From Phytoplasma sp041276565 (GTDB taxonomy: Bacteria > Bacillota_I > Bacilli_A > Acholeplasmatales > Acholeplasmataceae): DNA of 57,214 nucleotides. The DNA lies in assembly GCF_041276565.1 (NCBI RefSeq), contig NZ_JBGGGR010000012.1:1-57214 (forward strand). The letters are read 5' to 3'. The translations under genes and the position numbers were made by a program. The notes below the pieces were generated by a model. The model saw nothing but the letters and a program-made list of their open reading frames with translations. It did not search any database and was not told the DNA's origin. Below, in pieces: positions 15,401-22,905 of the stretch; positions within the stretch are counted from its first letter, which is position 1; every line of letters begins with the position of its first letter.

Positions 15401-16813
15401 CCAAATACAGTCAAAGTTGATTTTACTTTAAAACAAGATATAAAAGAAGTTTTAAAACAAACTCGTTTAGGAGAAATTGATGACAATTTACCTAACACTA
15501 TTATTGAAAAAATACAAGATTTAAATCAAAACTTAATCAATAAAAATCTTCAAACGATTAAAATTTATGAAGATAATGCTTTAATTAAATCAGAAGATTA
15601 CAAGAATACAATCGCAGTCCAGTTCACTTTAAAAAAAGACATAAAAGAAGTTTTAACAAAAACCCATTTAGGCGAAATTGAAAATAATTCATCCATCACA
15701 ATTATTGACAAAATAAAAAATTTAAATAAAAATTTAATAAATAAAAATCTTCAAATAATAACTACTAACGATAACAACGCTTTAATTGAATCAACAGATT
15801 ATAAAAACACAATCACAGTTGATTTCACTTTAAAAAAAGATAAACAATTAAAAGATGTTTTAAAACAAACTAATTTAGGGGAAATGGAGAATAATTTATC
15901 CGCCACAATTATTGAAAAAATAAAAGTTTTAAATAAAATTTTAATAAATAAAGACCTTCAAACAATTAAAATTTATGATGATAGTGCTTTGATTCAATCA
16001 GACGATTATAAGAATATAATCACAGTCGATTTTACTTTAAAAAAAGATAAATCATCCGAAATACAAGAATTAAAAGATGTTTTGAAACAAACTAATTTAG
16101 GAGAAATTGAAAATAATTCATCCATCACAATTATTGAAAAAATAAAATCTTTAAATAAAATTTTAATAAATAAAGACCTTCAAACAATTAAAATTTATGA
16201 CAACAGTGCTTTAATCAAATCAGAAGATTACAAAAATACCATCACAATCGATTTTACTTTAATAAAAGATAAACAATTAAAAGAAGTTTTAACACAAGCT
16301 AATTTAGGAGAAATTGAAAATAATTCATCCATCACAATTATTGACAAAATAAAATCTTTAAATAAAAATTTAATAAATAAAAATCTTCAAACGATCAAAA
16401 TTTATGATGATAGTGCTTTAATTCAATCAGAAGATTACAAGAACATAATCACAGTCGATTTTACTTTAAAAAAAGATAAACATCACGAAATACAAGAACT
16501 CAAAAATGTTTTAACAAAAACTAATTTAGGAGAAATCGAAAATAATAGCGAAAAAGAAATAATAAGTCAAATTAAAAAATTAAATCCTAATTTAAATATA
16601 GAAAATATTAAGATAGAAATAATAACAAACAAAAATAAAGCAAAAATTGAATCAGAAAAATATAAAGGCGAACAAGAAATTTATTATACTTTAAAAAAAG
16701 ATATTAAACAAACAGAACAAAATCATATATTAAAAATATTCATCGCAATTATTTTTGTTTTGACTTTTATAATATTTTATTTTATTAAAAAAATAAATAT
16801 CAAAACTACATAA
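12404..16813 (+). CDS. Large surface protein with 20 tandem repeats, candidate adhesin
   Basis: 1469 residues. The N-terminus has a signal/anchor segment (YFVYCVIVFFSLFLFYI, possible cleavage after VNA at 36). Then come 20 tandem units of 67..74 residues with the consensus LKEVLTQTNLGEIENN..., then IIEKIK.LNKNLINKDLQ, TIKIYDDNALIKS.DYKNTI and TVDFTLKK. One TM helix (ILKIFIAIIFVLTFIIFYFI) and a short basic tail end the protein. Almost the whole chain would be outside the cell. Units 4..20 are far more alike than units 1..3, so the array grew from the middle or end. The 'TNLG.I.NN...I...IK..N' unit resembles repeats of spiroplasma and phytoplasma adhesion-related proteins. Adhesion is inference. 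AAAGG lies 14 bases before the ATG, an unusually long spacing. Confidence 0.8.
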   Translation: MEQNKIYKIINFKYFVYCVIVFFSLFLFYIRNNVNASDINSKKDKELKEVIKQNNLGELQNISPNNIIVKIKISNPKLLNKDVQIVKIEDNSVVIKSNNYKNTATVYFTFDKNKFNGKPELRDVLKNTLLGEIENNSPNTIIKKIKELNKNLINKDIQVVSILTKGALIESNDYNNALIVNFNVKKDKSNTRQDLRDILTKSNLGEITNNSESAIIEKIKNLNPIFIKKDIQVVSILKNGALVKSNDYDDATLVYYSLKKNKPQEEKELKDVLTQTLLGEIENNSPNTIIEKTKSLNKNLKHQDLKTIKINDDNALIKSNDYKNTTIVYFTLQKDIKEALAQTHLGKIENNLPNTIIEKIKDFNKNLFNKDLQTIKIYDDNAVIKSVDYKNTIKVDFTLKQELKEVLKQTHLGEIENNLQNTIIEKIKSLNKHLTKNDLQIIKINEDSASIKSNDYKNIITVYFTLKKDIKEVLTQTNLGSLDNNSSNTIIEQIKKINKNLKHQDVQTIKIYDNNALIKSDDYKNTITVYFTLKTDIKDILTQINLGEIDNNSPNTIIENIKILNTKLLNKDIQTIKIYDNNALIKSEEYKNIITVYFTLKKELKEVLTKTHLGEIENNLSITIIEKIKDLNKNLINKDIQTTKIYDDNALIKSEDYPYTAKVDFTLKKELKEVLTKTHLGEIENNLSITIIDKIKALNSKLTYKDVQIIQIYEDNALIKSNDYKNTITVDFTLKKELKEVLTQTNLGEIENNSSNVIIEKIKDLNKNLIHKKLQISKIYEDNALIKSDDYKNTTIVYFIVKQDIKEVLKQTHLGEIENNSPNTIIEKIKTLNPNLINKELQTTKIYDDHALIKSDDYKNTITVDFNLKKDKNPEKQELKNFLTQTFLGEIENNLSSTIIEKIKNLNKNLINKNLQTIQIYEDNALIKSDDYKNTITVDFTLKKELNEVLTKTNLGEIENNLSNIIIEKIKDLNQNLINKNLQTIKIYDNNALIKSNDYPNTVKVDFTLKQDIKEVLKQTRLGEIDDNLPNTIIEKIQDLNQNLINKNLQTIKIYEDNALIKSEDYKNTIAVQFTLKKDIKEVLTKTHLGEIENNSSITIIDKIKNLNKNLINKNLQIITTNDNNALIESTDYKNTITVDFTLKKDKQLKDVLKQTNLGEMENNLSATIIEKIKVLNKILINKDLQTIKIYDDSALIQSDDYKNIITVDFTLKKDKSSEIQELKDVLKQTNLGEIENNSSITIIEKIKSLNKILINKDLQTIKIYDNSALIKSEDYKNTITIDFTLIKDKQLKEVLTQANLGEIENNSSITIIDKIKSLNKNLINKNLQTIKIYDDSALIQSEDYKNIITVDFTLKKDKHHEIQELKNVLTKTNLGEIENNSEKEIISQIKKLNPNLNIENIKIEIITNKNKAKIESEKYKGEQEIYYTLKKDIKQTEQNHILKIFIAIIFVLTFIIFYFIKKINIKTT

Positions 16814-16940
16814 AAATATCTTAGATTTTTTATTGAAATTCGATAAAATAAAATAATAATTTAAAATTAAATTTAATTAAATTTATAAAAAATAAATAAA
16901 ATTATTTTAAAAATACAAAAAAAGTTATTATAAAAATTTA

Positions 16941-16968
16941 AAAAAATGAAAGTAATTTCATTTTTTTT
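16941..16968 (+). terminator. Terminator of the repeat surface protein gene
   Basis: AAAAAATGAAA (16941..16951) pairs with TTTCATTTTTT (16956..16966) around a GTAA loop, followed by Ts. It lies 128 bases after the stop. Confidence 0.7.
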
Positions 16969-17070
16969 ATAATTAATACTGATTTTAGAAAATTCTAGCA
17001 AAAATATTTAAAAATAACTCTCGCAATATTTAAAATATAACTAAAATAACATATAATAAATATATATAAC

Positions 17071-17249
17071 AAACAAAAAATATCTAAAATTTTTATATTA
17101 GATATTAAATTTTTTATATTAATTTAGAATAGCAAAAATAAATAATATAAATTAAACAAAAAATATCTAAAATTTTTATATTAGATATTAAATTTTTTAT
17201 ATTAATTTAGAATAGCAAAAATAAATAATATAAATTAAACAAAAAATAT
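17071..17249. repeat. Two and a part copies of an 83-base tandem repeat
   Basis: Copies at 17071..17153 and 17154..17236 appear identical, with a third start at 17237..17249. Each unit carries a perfect 9-bp inverted repeat AATATCTAA/TTAGATATT. The array ends 26 bases before the pgsA start. Confidence 0.85.
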
Positions 17250-17275
17250 AAGAAAGTTTTATTTTAATCAAAAAA

Positions 17276-17917
17276 ATGAAAAAAATAATAAAAACATCAG
17301 CTAATTTACTCACTGTCCTCAGAATTATTTTGGTTTTTTTTATGTTACCTTCGATATTTTTTTTAAGATCAAAAGTACCAGAAATATCAAATACATTTAT
17401 CATAATTTTTTTTATCGCATCTATAACAGATGTATTAGATGGATATATAGCAAAAAAAATAACCAAAAAAACTGTTTTTGGGAAATTTTTTGATCCTATA
17501 GCAGATAAATTATTGATAATAATTTCTTTGCTTTATATTTTTTTATTATGTGATAAGCATATATTAATACCAGAAAATACGAACCATTTTAACAAAAGAT
17601 TAAAAAATTTAGTTCTCGGAGTTCTTATTGTTGCTATCATAAGAGATTTTTTAATAATGGGAGTGCGTTTAATGGCTTTTGAAAAAAACAAAATTATAGC
17701 TGCTTCTTTTTTGGGAAAAATCAAAACTATTTTTACTTTTATATCTGTTCTATTAGCATTACTTGCTCGCTATATAATCGAAAAAACACATATTGATAGC
17801 GAACTATTATTTTATATTTTAATTTGTCTTTTTATTATCGACATCATCCTAATTATTTTTTCTGGAATACATTATATAATAAAAAATTTCAAATTAATTC
17901 AAAATAATTTTTATTAA
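17276..17917 (+). CDS. pgsA: CDP-diacylglycerol-glycerol-3-phosphate 3-phosphatidyltransferase
   Basis: 213 residues, integral membrane. It makes phosphatidylglycerol phosphate from CDP-diacylglycerol and glycerol-3-phosphate, the entry to anionic membrane lipids. The CDP-alcohol phosphotransferase motif is clear at about residues 45..70: D..DGYIAKK then FGKFFDPIADKLL, with all the catalytic aspartates; Lys replaces the usual Arg of 'AR'. Hydrophobic helices flank it, at about 15..32, 80..95, 115..130, 148..165 and 180..205. The ribosome site is weak (AAGAAAG). It is preceded by the 83-base repeats. Confidence 0.92.
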   Translation: MKKIIKTSANLLTVLRIILVFFMLPSIFFLRSKVPEISNTFIIIFFIASITDVLDGYIAKKITKKTVFGKFFDPIADKLLIIISLLYIFLLCDKHILIPENTNHFNKRLKNLVLGVLIVAIIRDFLIMGVRLMAFEKNKIIAASFLGKIKTIFTFISVLLALLARYIIEKTHIDSELLFYILICLFIIDIILIIFSGIHYIIKNFKLIQNNFY

Positions 17918-18000
17918 ATTTAATAAAAAAATATATAATTATTTATATTTATTTTTTTTATAAAAACACATTTATTAAACTATTTACAAAATTTATATTT

Positions 18001-18033
18001 ATATAATAAAATATCTAAAAAAAGGTAAAAAAA
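18001..18033 (+). promoter_or_regulatory. recA promoter -10 region and ribosome site
   Basis: TTTACA near 17983..17988, about 18 bases, then TAAAAT near 18007, followed by AAAAGG 8 bases before the recA ATG. The leader is short. Fair, not certain. Confidence 0.45.
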
Positions 18034-19035
18034 ATGAATAAAGAAGAAAACGAAACAAATAAAAACATTTTAGAACAAACGCTAAAAGATATCGAGAAGC
18101 GTTTCGGAAAAGGAAGTATAATGAAACTTAATTCTAACAAAATAGATAAAATACAATCTATTTCCACTGGTTCTCTAAACTTAGATATAGCTCTTGAAAT
18201 AGGTGGTCTTCCTAAAGGAAGAATTATAGAAATTTACGGTGTCGAAAGTTCTGGAAAAACAACTTTAACATTACACGCTATTGCTGAAGCGCAAAAAAAA
18301 GGTGGAAATGTAGCTTTTATAGATGTCGAAAATGCTTTAGATATTAATTACGCTAAAAAAATTGGTGTAAATATAGATAATTTTATTATTTCTCAACCTG
18401 ATTCAGGAGAAAAAGCATTAAATATCGTTGAATCTTTAATCAAAAGTGAAACTATGAGCTTAATAGTAGTTGATTCAGTAGCAGCTTTGGCCCCTGAAGC
18501 CGAATTAAAAGGTGAAACTGGAGATTCTTTTATGGGTCTACAAGCGAGAATGATGGGCCAAGCTATGAGAAAACAATCAACAATAATTTCAAAAACTAAC
18601 ACTATAGTGATTTATGTAAATCAATTAAGAGAAAAAGTAGGGATAATTTATGGTAGTCCTGAAGTAACTCCGGGCGGAAAAGCTTTAAAATATTTCGCTT
18701 CTGTTAGACTAGATATCAGAAAATCAGAATTTTTAAAAGATGATAACACTGTTATAGGTATAAGATCCAATGTTAAAGTAGTGAAATCAAAAGTTTCTTC
18801 TCCTTTTAAAATAGCTAGTTTTGACATAATGTACGGTCAAGGCATTTCTAAAAACGGAGAAATTTTAGATTTAGCCTTAAGTTTAGATTTAATTAAAAAA
18901 AGCGGTTCTTGGTTTTCTTATCAAAATACACAAATCGGACAAGGAAAAGAAAAAGTTAAAGAATTTTTAAGTAAAAATAAAAACATAGCAGAAGAATTAG
19001 AAAATAAAATCAAAAAACATTATAAATTAATTTAA
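18034..19035 (+). CDS. recA: Recombinase RecA
   Basis: 333 residues, full length. RecA forms filaments on single-stranded DNA for homologous recombination and repair. Seen: RFGKGSIMKL near 22, Walker A GVESSGKTTLT (about 69..79; the usual Pro of GPESSGKT is Val), FIDVENALD (usual DAEHALD), Walker B LIVVDSVAAL, the L1/L2 region MGLQARMMGQAMRK and NQLREKVG, and TPGGKALK. The C-terminus lacks the strongly acidic tail. An intact recA is consistent with the gene duplications and repeat arrays in this window. It is followed after 18 bases by nrdF. Confidence 0.96.
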   Translation: MNKEENETNKNILEQTLKDIEKRFGKGSIMKLNSNKIDKIQSISTGSLNLDIALEIGGLPKGRIIEIYGVESSGKTTLTLHAIAEAQKKGGNVAFIDVENALDINYAKKIGVNIDNFIISQPDSGEKALNIVESLIKSETMSLIVVDSVAALAPEAELKGETGDSFMGLQARMMGQAMRKQSTIISKTNTIVIYVNQLREKVGIIYGSPEVTPGGKALKYFASVRLDIRKSEFLKDDNTVIGIRSNVKVVKSKVSSPFKIASFDIMYGQGISKNGEILDLALSLDLIKKSGSWFSYQNTQIGQGKEKVKEFLSKNKNIAEELENKIKKHYKLI

Positions 19036-19053
19036 AAGAAAAATGGTATTTAA

Positions 19054-20076
19054 ATGAAAATTAAAAATCAAAATAAAAAATATAAAGGCGCTAATTGGAA
19101 CCAACAAGAAGACGATTATACAAATTTTTTTTACGAACAAAACCTGAGTCAATTTTGGAGACCCGAAGATATAAGTTTACAAAGTGATTTAAATGTATGG
19201 GAAAATTTATCCCCTAACGAAAAAGAAACTTATTCTAAAAATTTATTAGTTCTAACTTTTTTAGACACTTATCAAGGTGATATCGGTATGCCTTCTATTC
19301 TTCGCTCTTGTTTCCCTTGGGAACACCAAAAAAAAGCTACTCTTAATTTTATGGGAGCCATGGAAAACGCAGTGCATGCCAAAAGTTATTCTAATATTTT
19401 TATAACTTTCTTAAGTAAACAAAAAATCGATGAATTATTCGAATGGGGTGAAAAACAAGTTAATATTCAAAATATTTTAAAAAATATTGTGACTATTTAC
19501 GAAGATTTAGATAAACACACTTCATCAAGTGATGAAATTGATATTGACAAATTAAATATTGTCAAATGGAAAGCAATGGTTGCTTCTGTATTTTTAGAAA
19601 CTTGGTTATTTTATTGTGGCTTTTATTATCCATTATATTTTTACGGCCAAGGAATGTTAATGCAATCTGGAGAAATTATTAATTTAATTATCAGAGACGA
19701 AAGCGTACATGGAGTTTATATCGGTCGTTTAGCTAAAGAATTATATGAAACTTTTCCAGAAGAAAAAAAAGAAGAATTAAAACAATGGATGGAAAACTTA
19801 TTAGACGTTTTATATAAAGAACAACAAGAATTAACATTAGAACTTTATGAAAAAGTAGATTTAGTGGAATATGTTAATAAATTTGTTCGTTACAACGCTA
19901 ATAAATCTTTATTAAATTTAGGTTTTGAACAAAAATTTCCTTATGAAGAAATCAACCCTGTTATTCTTAATGGTTTAAATACAGAAACTAAAACAATGGA
20001 TAACTTCTCTATGAAGGGGAACGGTTATCAAAAAATGATTTCTGAAAGTATACAAGATGAAGATTTCGAATTTTAA
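19054..20076 (+). CDS. nrdF: Class I ribonucleotide reductase beta subunit (NrdF-type)
   Basis: 340 residues. The beta subunit carries the metal-radical cofactor that lets NrdE reduce ribonucleotides to deoxyribonucleotides. All six expected metal ligands are visible: Asp in TFLDTYQGD, Glu and His in AMENAVHAKSYS, Glu in VFLETWLFYCGFY, and Glu and His in IIRDESVHGVYIG. It therefore looks like a metal-dependent enzyme, not the metal-free class Ie variant of some mycoplasmas. nrdE and nrdI are not adjacent. It starts 18 bases after recA, so is probably co-transcribed. The C-terminal tail ending EDFEF fits the NrdE-binding peptide. Confidence 0.93.
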   Translation: MKIKNQNKKYKGANWNQQEDDYTNFFYEQNLSQFWRPEDISLQSDLNVWENLSPNEKETYSKNLLVLTFLDTYQGDIGMPSILRSCFPWEHQKKATLNFMGAMENAVHAKSYSNIFITFLSKQKIDELFEWGEKQVNIQNILKNIVTIYEDLDKHTSSSDEIDIDKLNIVKWKAMVASVFLETWLFYCGFYYPLYFYGQGMLMQSGEIINLIIRDESVHGVYIGRLAKELYETFPEEKKEELKQWMENLLDVLYKEQQELTLELYEKVDLVEYVNKFVRYNANKSLLNLGFEQKFPYEEINPVILNGLNTETKTMDNFSMKGNGYQKMISESIQDEDFEF

Positions 20077-20077
20077 T

Positions 20078-20119
20078 AAATTATTTTTATTTTTTTAAAA
20101 AAAAATATAAAAATAATTT
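20078..20119 (+). terminator. Probable recA-nrdF terminator
   Basis: AAATTATTTTTAT (20078..20090) pairs with ATAAAAATAATTT (20107..20119), followed by Ts, directly after the nrdF stop. AT-only stem. Confidence 0.5.
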
Positions 20120-20175
20120 TTTTAAAAAAATAAAAATTTTATGTTGAAAAAATATTAAATTTGAAAGAAAAAAAT

Positions 20176-20781
20176 ATGCATATTCCAACAGTAAGATTAT
20201 TTAAAAAAAATCATAAAATTTCTGAAAAAGAATGGAACGAAATTTTTGATAAAATTCGCTATTCTCCTTCTTCTTTTGATTTACAACCTTGGCGTTTTTT
20301 TGTTATCGAAAGTAAAGAAAATAAAGAAAAATTAAAACAAGTTGTTCAAAAAAATGAATCACAACTGGAAACTAGTTCTGCTATTGTTTTATTATGTGGT
20401 AACAAAAATAAACAAAATTCAGCGGAATATATTTATCATAATAAATTTCTAAATAAAGAAATAGTTCACGAACAAAAAGAAATTTTAATCAAAAAAATAA
20501 AAAATTATTATAATAAACAAAAAAATAATAAAATAGAAAATGAAATTTTTTTTGAAAGTGGTTTGATTGCTCTTCATTTTGTTTTAGAAGTTCAAAATTT
20601 AGGTTATAACGCTGGTTTTATAGGCGGTTTTGATTATGAAAAAATAAATAAACTTTTTAATATTTCAGAGGATTATATGCCTATTATTTTGATCGCTGTA
20701 GGAAAAAGTGAAAACGAAAATATTAACGAAAAAAGAAATAAATTCAAATTAAAAAATGAAGATTTTGCTTTTTTTCTCTAA
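20176..20781 (+). CDS. Nitroreductase-family flavoprotein
   Basis: 201 residues from the ATG at 20176; a TTG at 20161 would add five. Family features: KISEKEWNEIFDKIRYSPSSFDLQPWRFFVIES at the N-terminus (the 'SPSS...QPW.F.V' FMN-binding pattern), SSAIVLLCGNKN, a central helix SGLIALHFVLEVQNLGYNAGFIGGFD and PIILIAVGKS near the end. The usual extreme N-terminal Arg-rich FMN-phosphate motif is shortened (only VRLFKK). Likely an NAD(P)H-dependent oxidoreductase of unknown substrate. No strong ribosome site. Confidence 0.8.
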   Translation: MHIPTVRLFKKNHKISEKEWNEIFDKIRYSPSSFDLQPWRFFVIESKENKEKLKQVVQKNESQLETSSAIVLLCGNKNKQNSAEYIYHNKFLNKEIVHEQKEILIKKIKNYYNKQKNNKIENEIFFESGLIALHFVLEVQNLGYNAGFIGGFDYEKINKLFNISEDYMPIILIAVGKSENENINEKRNKFKLKNEDFAFFL

Positions 20782-20876
20782 TTTTTTCCAATTTTCATTA
20801 TTTTTCAAAAAATAATAAAAAGTTCAACAATCAAACAACAAAATTTTATTAATTTTAAAATAAAACAATAATATAT

Positions 20877-20923
20877 AAAAAAATATGGCCTAAAAACGAA
20901 AACATTTTAAACCGTATTTTTTT
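20877..20923. terminator. Bidirectional terminator between convergent genes
   Basis: AAAAAAATATGG (20877..20888) pairs with CCGTATTTTTTT (20912..20923, one U-G on the plus transcript). It lies between the nitroreductase-like gene and the 3' end of cca. Confidence 0.6.
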
Positions 20924-20968
20924 ATTTTGAACTAATTTTTATATCGATTTTATATAAATTTTAGAAAA

Positions 20969-21841
20969 TTATCTTTTTGTTGATAATACATATTTATAAT
21001 TTTTATAAAAATAAAACATTTTTTGAAATCTTTTTTTTTCTTTTTTATTAAAAGGAAACGAATGAATTATATTTGGATTCAAAAGAAAAGATATATCTAA
21101 AAATAATTTATAATTTATTTTTACAAACTTTTCTTTTATAATAAAAAGAATGCTTTCCTGAAATTCTCTTAAAAAAGAAATCGCATTAGTTTGTTTAAGA
21201 GAAATAAAAGCTTTTAAAAAAAATTTTTGTTTAGTTATTTTCTTTAATTCTTTTAAAATTTCTTGAGGATTAATTTTTTCTATTAAAAAAATATTAGATA
21301 ATAAAATTTTTTTTGTTTCGGATTCTATTTCAAAGTTAGATTTAGCTTGAATAACAAAAATCCTCATTATTCTAAGAGTGTCTTCATTTAATTTTGTATA
21401 AGGATCTCCTATAACTCTAATTTGTTTTTTTTTAATATCATCAAAACCATGTAAATAATCTAAAATTTCAGATTTTTCATTCATTAAAAATGAATTAATA
21501 GTAAAATCACGTCTTTTTAAATCTTTTTCAACATCTAAAACAAATTCTACTTCTGAAGGGTTTCTATAATCTAAATAAAACTTTTCTTTTCTAAAAGTAG
21601 TAATTTCAAAAATTTCATTCTCGAAAATAATTTGAAAACAACCGTATTTAATATTTTTCTTCTTGCAAACTAAAAAATTTTTAATTTCATCATAAGTACC
21701 GTTTGTATTTAAATCGATATCATTAGGTTGAATTTTTAAAAATAAATCTCTTACAGCTCCGCCGACAATAAAAGCTTCAAATCCTTTTTGTTTTATTTCT
21801 TTTAATATTATTTGTGCTTTTTTTATTCTTTCATTGATCAC
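20969..21841 (-). CDS. cca: CCA tRNA nucleotidyltransferase
   Basis: 290 residues starting at a GTG (21841). It adds or repairs the CCA end of tRNAs. Seen: IVGGAVRDLFL near 25..35, the catalytic NDIDLNT, TTFRKE and VEFVLDVEKDLKRRDFTINS (class II RRD motif), then GDPYTKLNEDTLRIMRIF in the neck domain. It is shorter than the 390..450 residues usual for bacterial class II enzymes because the C-terminal body/tail is reduced. The tRNAs in this window encode their own CCA, so the enzyme would mainly repair. It lies 14 bases after degV; no ribosome site is obvious. Confidence 0.9.
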   Translation of the reverse strand: MINERIKKAQIILKEIKQKGFEAFIVGGAVRDLFLKIQPNDIDLNTNGTYDEIKNFLVCKKKNIKYGCFQIIFENEIFEITTFRKEKFYLDYRNPSEVEFVLDVEKDLKRRDFTINSFLMNEKSEILDYLHGFDDIKKKQIRVIGDPYTKLNEDTLRIMRIFVIQAKSNFEIESETKKILLSNIFLIEKINPQEILKELKKITKQKFFLKAFISLKQTNAISFLREFQESILFIIKEKFVKINYKLFLDISFLLNPNIIHSFPFNKKEKKRFQKMFYFYKNYKYVLSTKR

Positions 21842-21855
21842 TAAATTAGTTTTTA

Positions 21856-22731
21856 TTATTTTAAAATTATAACACCCACTCCCAAAACATTATTACCAAC
21901 ATGAGCTCCAATAGCTGGCGTAGAAGGAATCTCGAGTATATCATCTAAATTAAATTCTTTTTGTAACAATATCTTAAATCTTGATTTTAAATCAGGATTA
22001 CCAGTGGTATAAAGATGAATTAAAAATTTTTGATCTTTTACATAATCTTTAATTTTAGAAATCATAGAACGAAATGCTTTTTCGATAGTAATTTTTTTAT
22101 CAATTAAAACAATTTTTCCTTGATCATTAACTTGTAAAATAGGTTTTATTCTTAAAAATCTTCCTATAAAACCTTTTTTTTTACTTAAACGTCCATTGTT
22201 AATTAATTGAGTTAAAGAATTAACTATAAAAAAAATAGTATTATTTTTTTTTAAAAAATCTAATTTTTGAACTACTTCTTGAACAGATAAATTTTGCGAA
22301 AAATAACGTTGTGCCTGTAAAGAGAAATAACCTTCCGAAAAACAAACGGTATTAGTATTATAAGGAATCACCTCGATAATTTTACTCACTTGTTTTTGTG
22401 CTTGAACAACAATATTATAAGTTCCGCTTAATTTATCTGAAATAGTCGCAACAAAAACTTTTTTGTATCCTTGTTTAGATAAATTTTCAAAATATAAAAC
22501 TAATTCGCCTAAAGAAGGCTGTGATGTTTTGATAACTAAATTATTATTTTTTTTAAACATATCATAAAATTCAGGAGCTGTTATAGTTTCACCATCTATA
22601 TAAGTTTTATCGTTTATATGAATTTTAATTCTAATTAAATCAATACTTGTATCAGTATCGTTATAATAATCTAAACAACTAGTTGATGTGGCAACTATTT
22701 TAACATCTTTTTTTAAATCAATTGAATTCAT
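21856..22731 (-). CDS. DegV family fatty-acid-binding protein
   Basis: 291 residues. DegV/FakB proteins bind a fatty acid and, where FakA is present, present it for phosphorylation and use in phospholipids. Seen: KIVATSTSCL at the start, DGETITAPEFYDMF, the TSQPS motif near 68 that contacts the lipid carboxylate, ISDKLSGTYN near 102, INNGRLSKKKGFIGRFLRIKPIL near 178, and PAIGAHVGNNVLGVG at the C-terminus. Full length. AAAGG precedes the ATG by 7 bases. FakA itself is not in this window. Confidence 0.9.
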   Translation of the reverse strand: MNSIDLKKDVKIVATSTSCLDYYNDTDTSIDLIRIKIHINDKTYIDGETITAPEFYDMFKKNNNLVIKTSQPSLGELVLYFENLSKQGYKKVFVATISDKLSGTYNIVVQAQKQVSKIIEVIPYNTNTVCFSEGYFSLQAQRYFSQNLSVQEVVQKLDFLKKNNTIFFIVNSLTQLINNGRLSKKKGFIGRFLRIKPILQVNDQGKIVLIDKKITIEKAFRSMISKIKDYVKDQKFLIHLYTTGNPDLKSRFKILLQKEFNLDDILEIPSTPAIGAHVGNNVLGVGVIILK

Positions 22732-22905
22732 TCGATAACCTTTTTTTAAAAATTTGAGTAATTATTATATTAATACATTTAGAGATAGAATTTTTGTATA
22801 AATTATTATGTTAAATGACGATTCAACAAGATATTATAACAAAATATAATTAAATTTATATTTTTTATTATTTTTTAAATACAAAATTAATGATATATAA
22901 AAGAA

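Larger units (their letters stand above)
16814..17275. other. Long spacer with terminator and tandem 83-base repeats before pgsA
   Basis: No gene seen. A terminator (16941..16968) closes the repeat-protein gene; the tandem repeat at 17071..17249 fills most of the rest. Confidence 0.5.

Noticed and set aside
12404..16813. CRISPR-like regular repeats
   Set aside because: Repeats are protein-coding units of about 200 bases in one frame, without spacers; no cas genes in the window.
16814..17275. Replication origin in the tandem-repeat spacer
   Set aside because: No dnaA or DnaA-box cluster; just two copies of an AT-rich unit.
18034..19035. Broken recA
   Set aside because: The frame is complete with all motifs; the Pro-to-Val change in the Walker A region is a substitution, not a disruption.
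19054..20076. Metal-free class Ie NrdF as in some mycoplasmas
   Set aside because: All carboxylate and histidine metal ligands are present.
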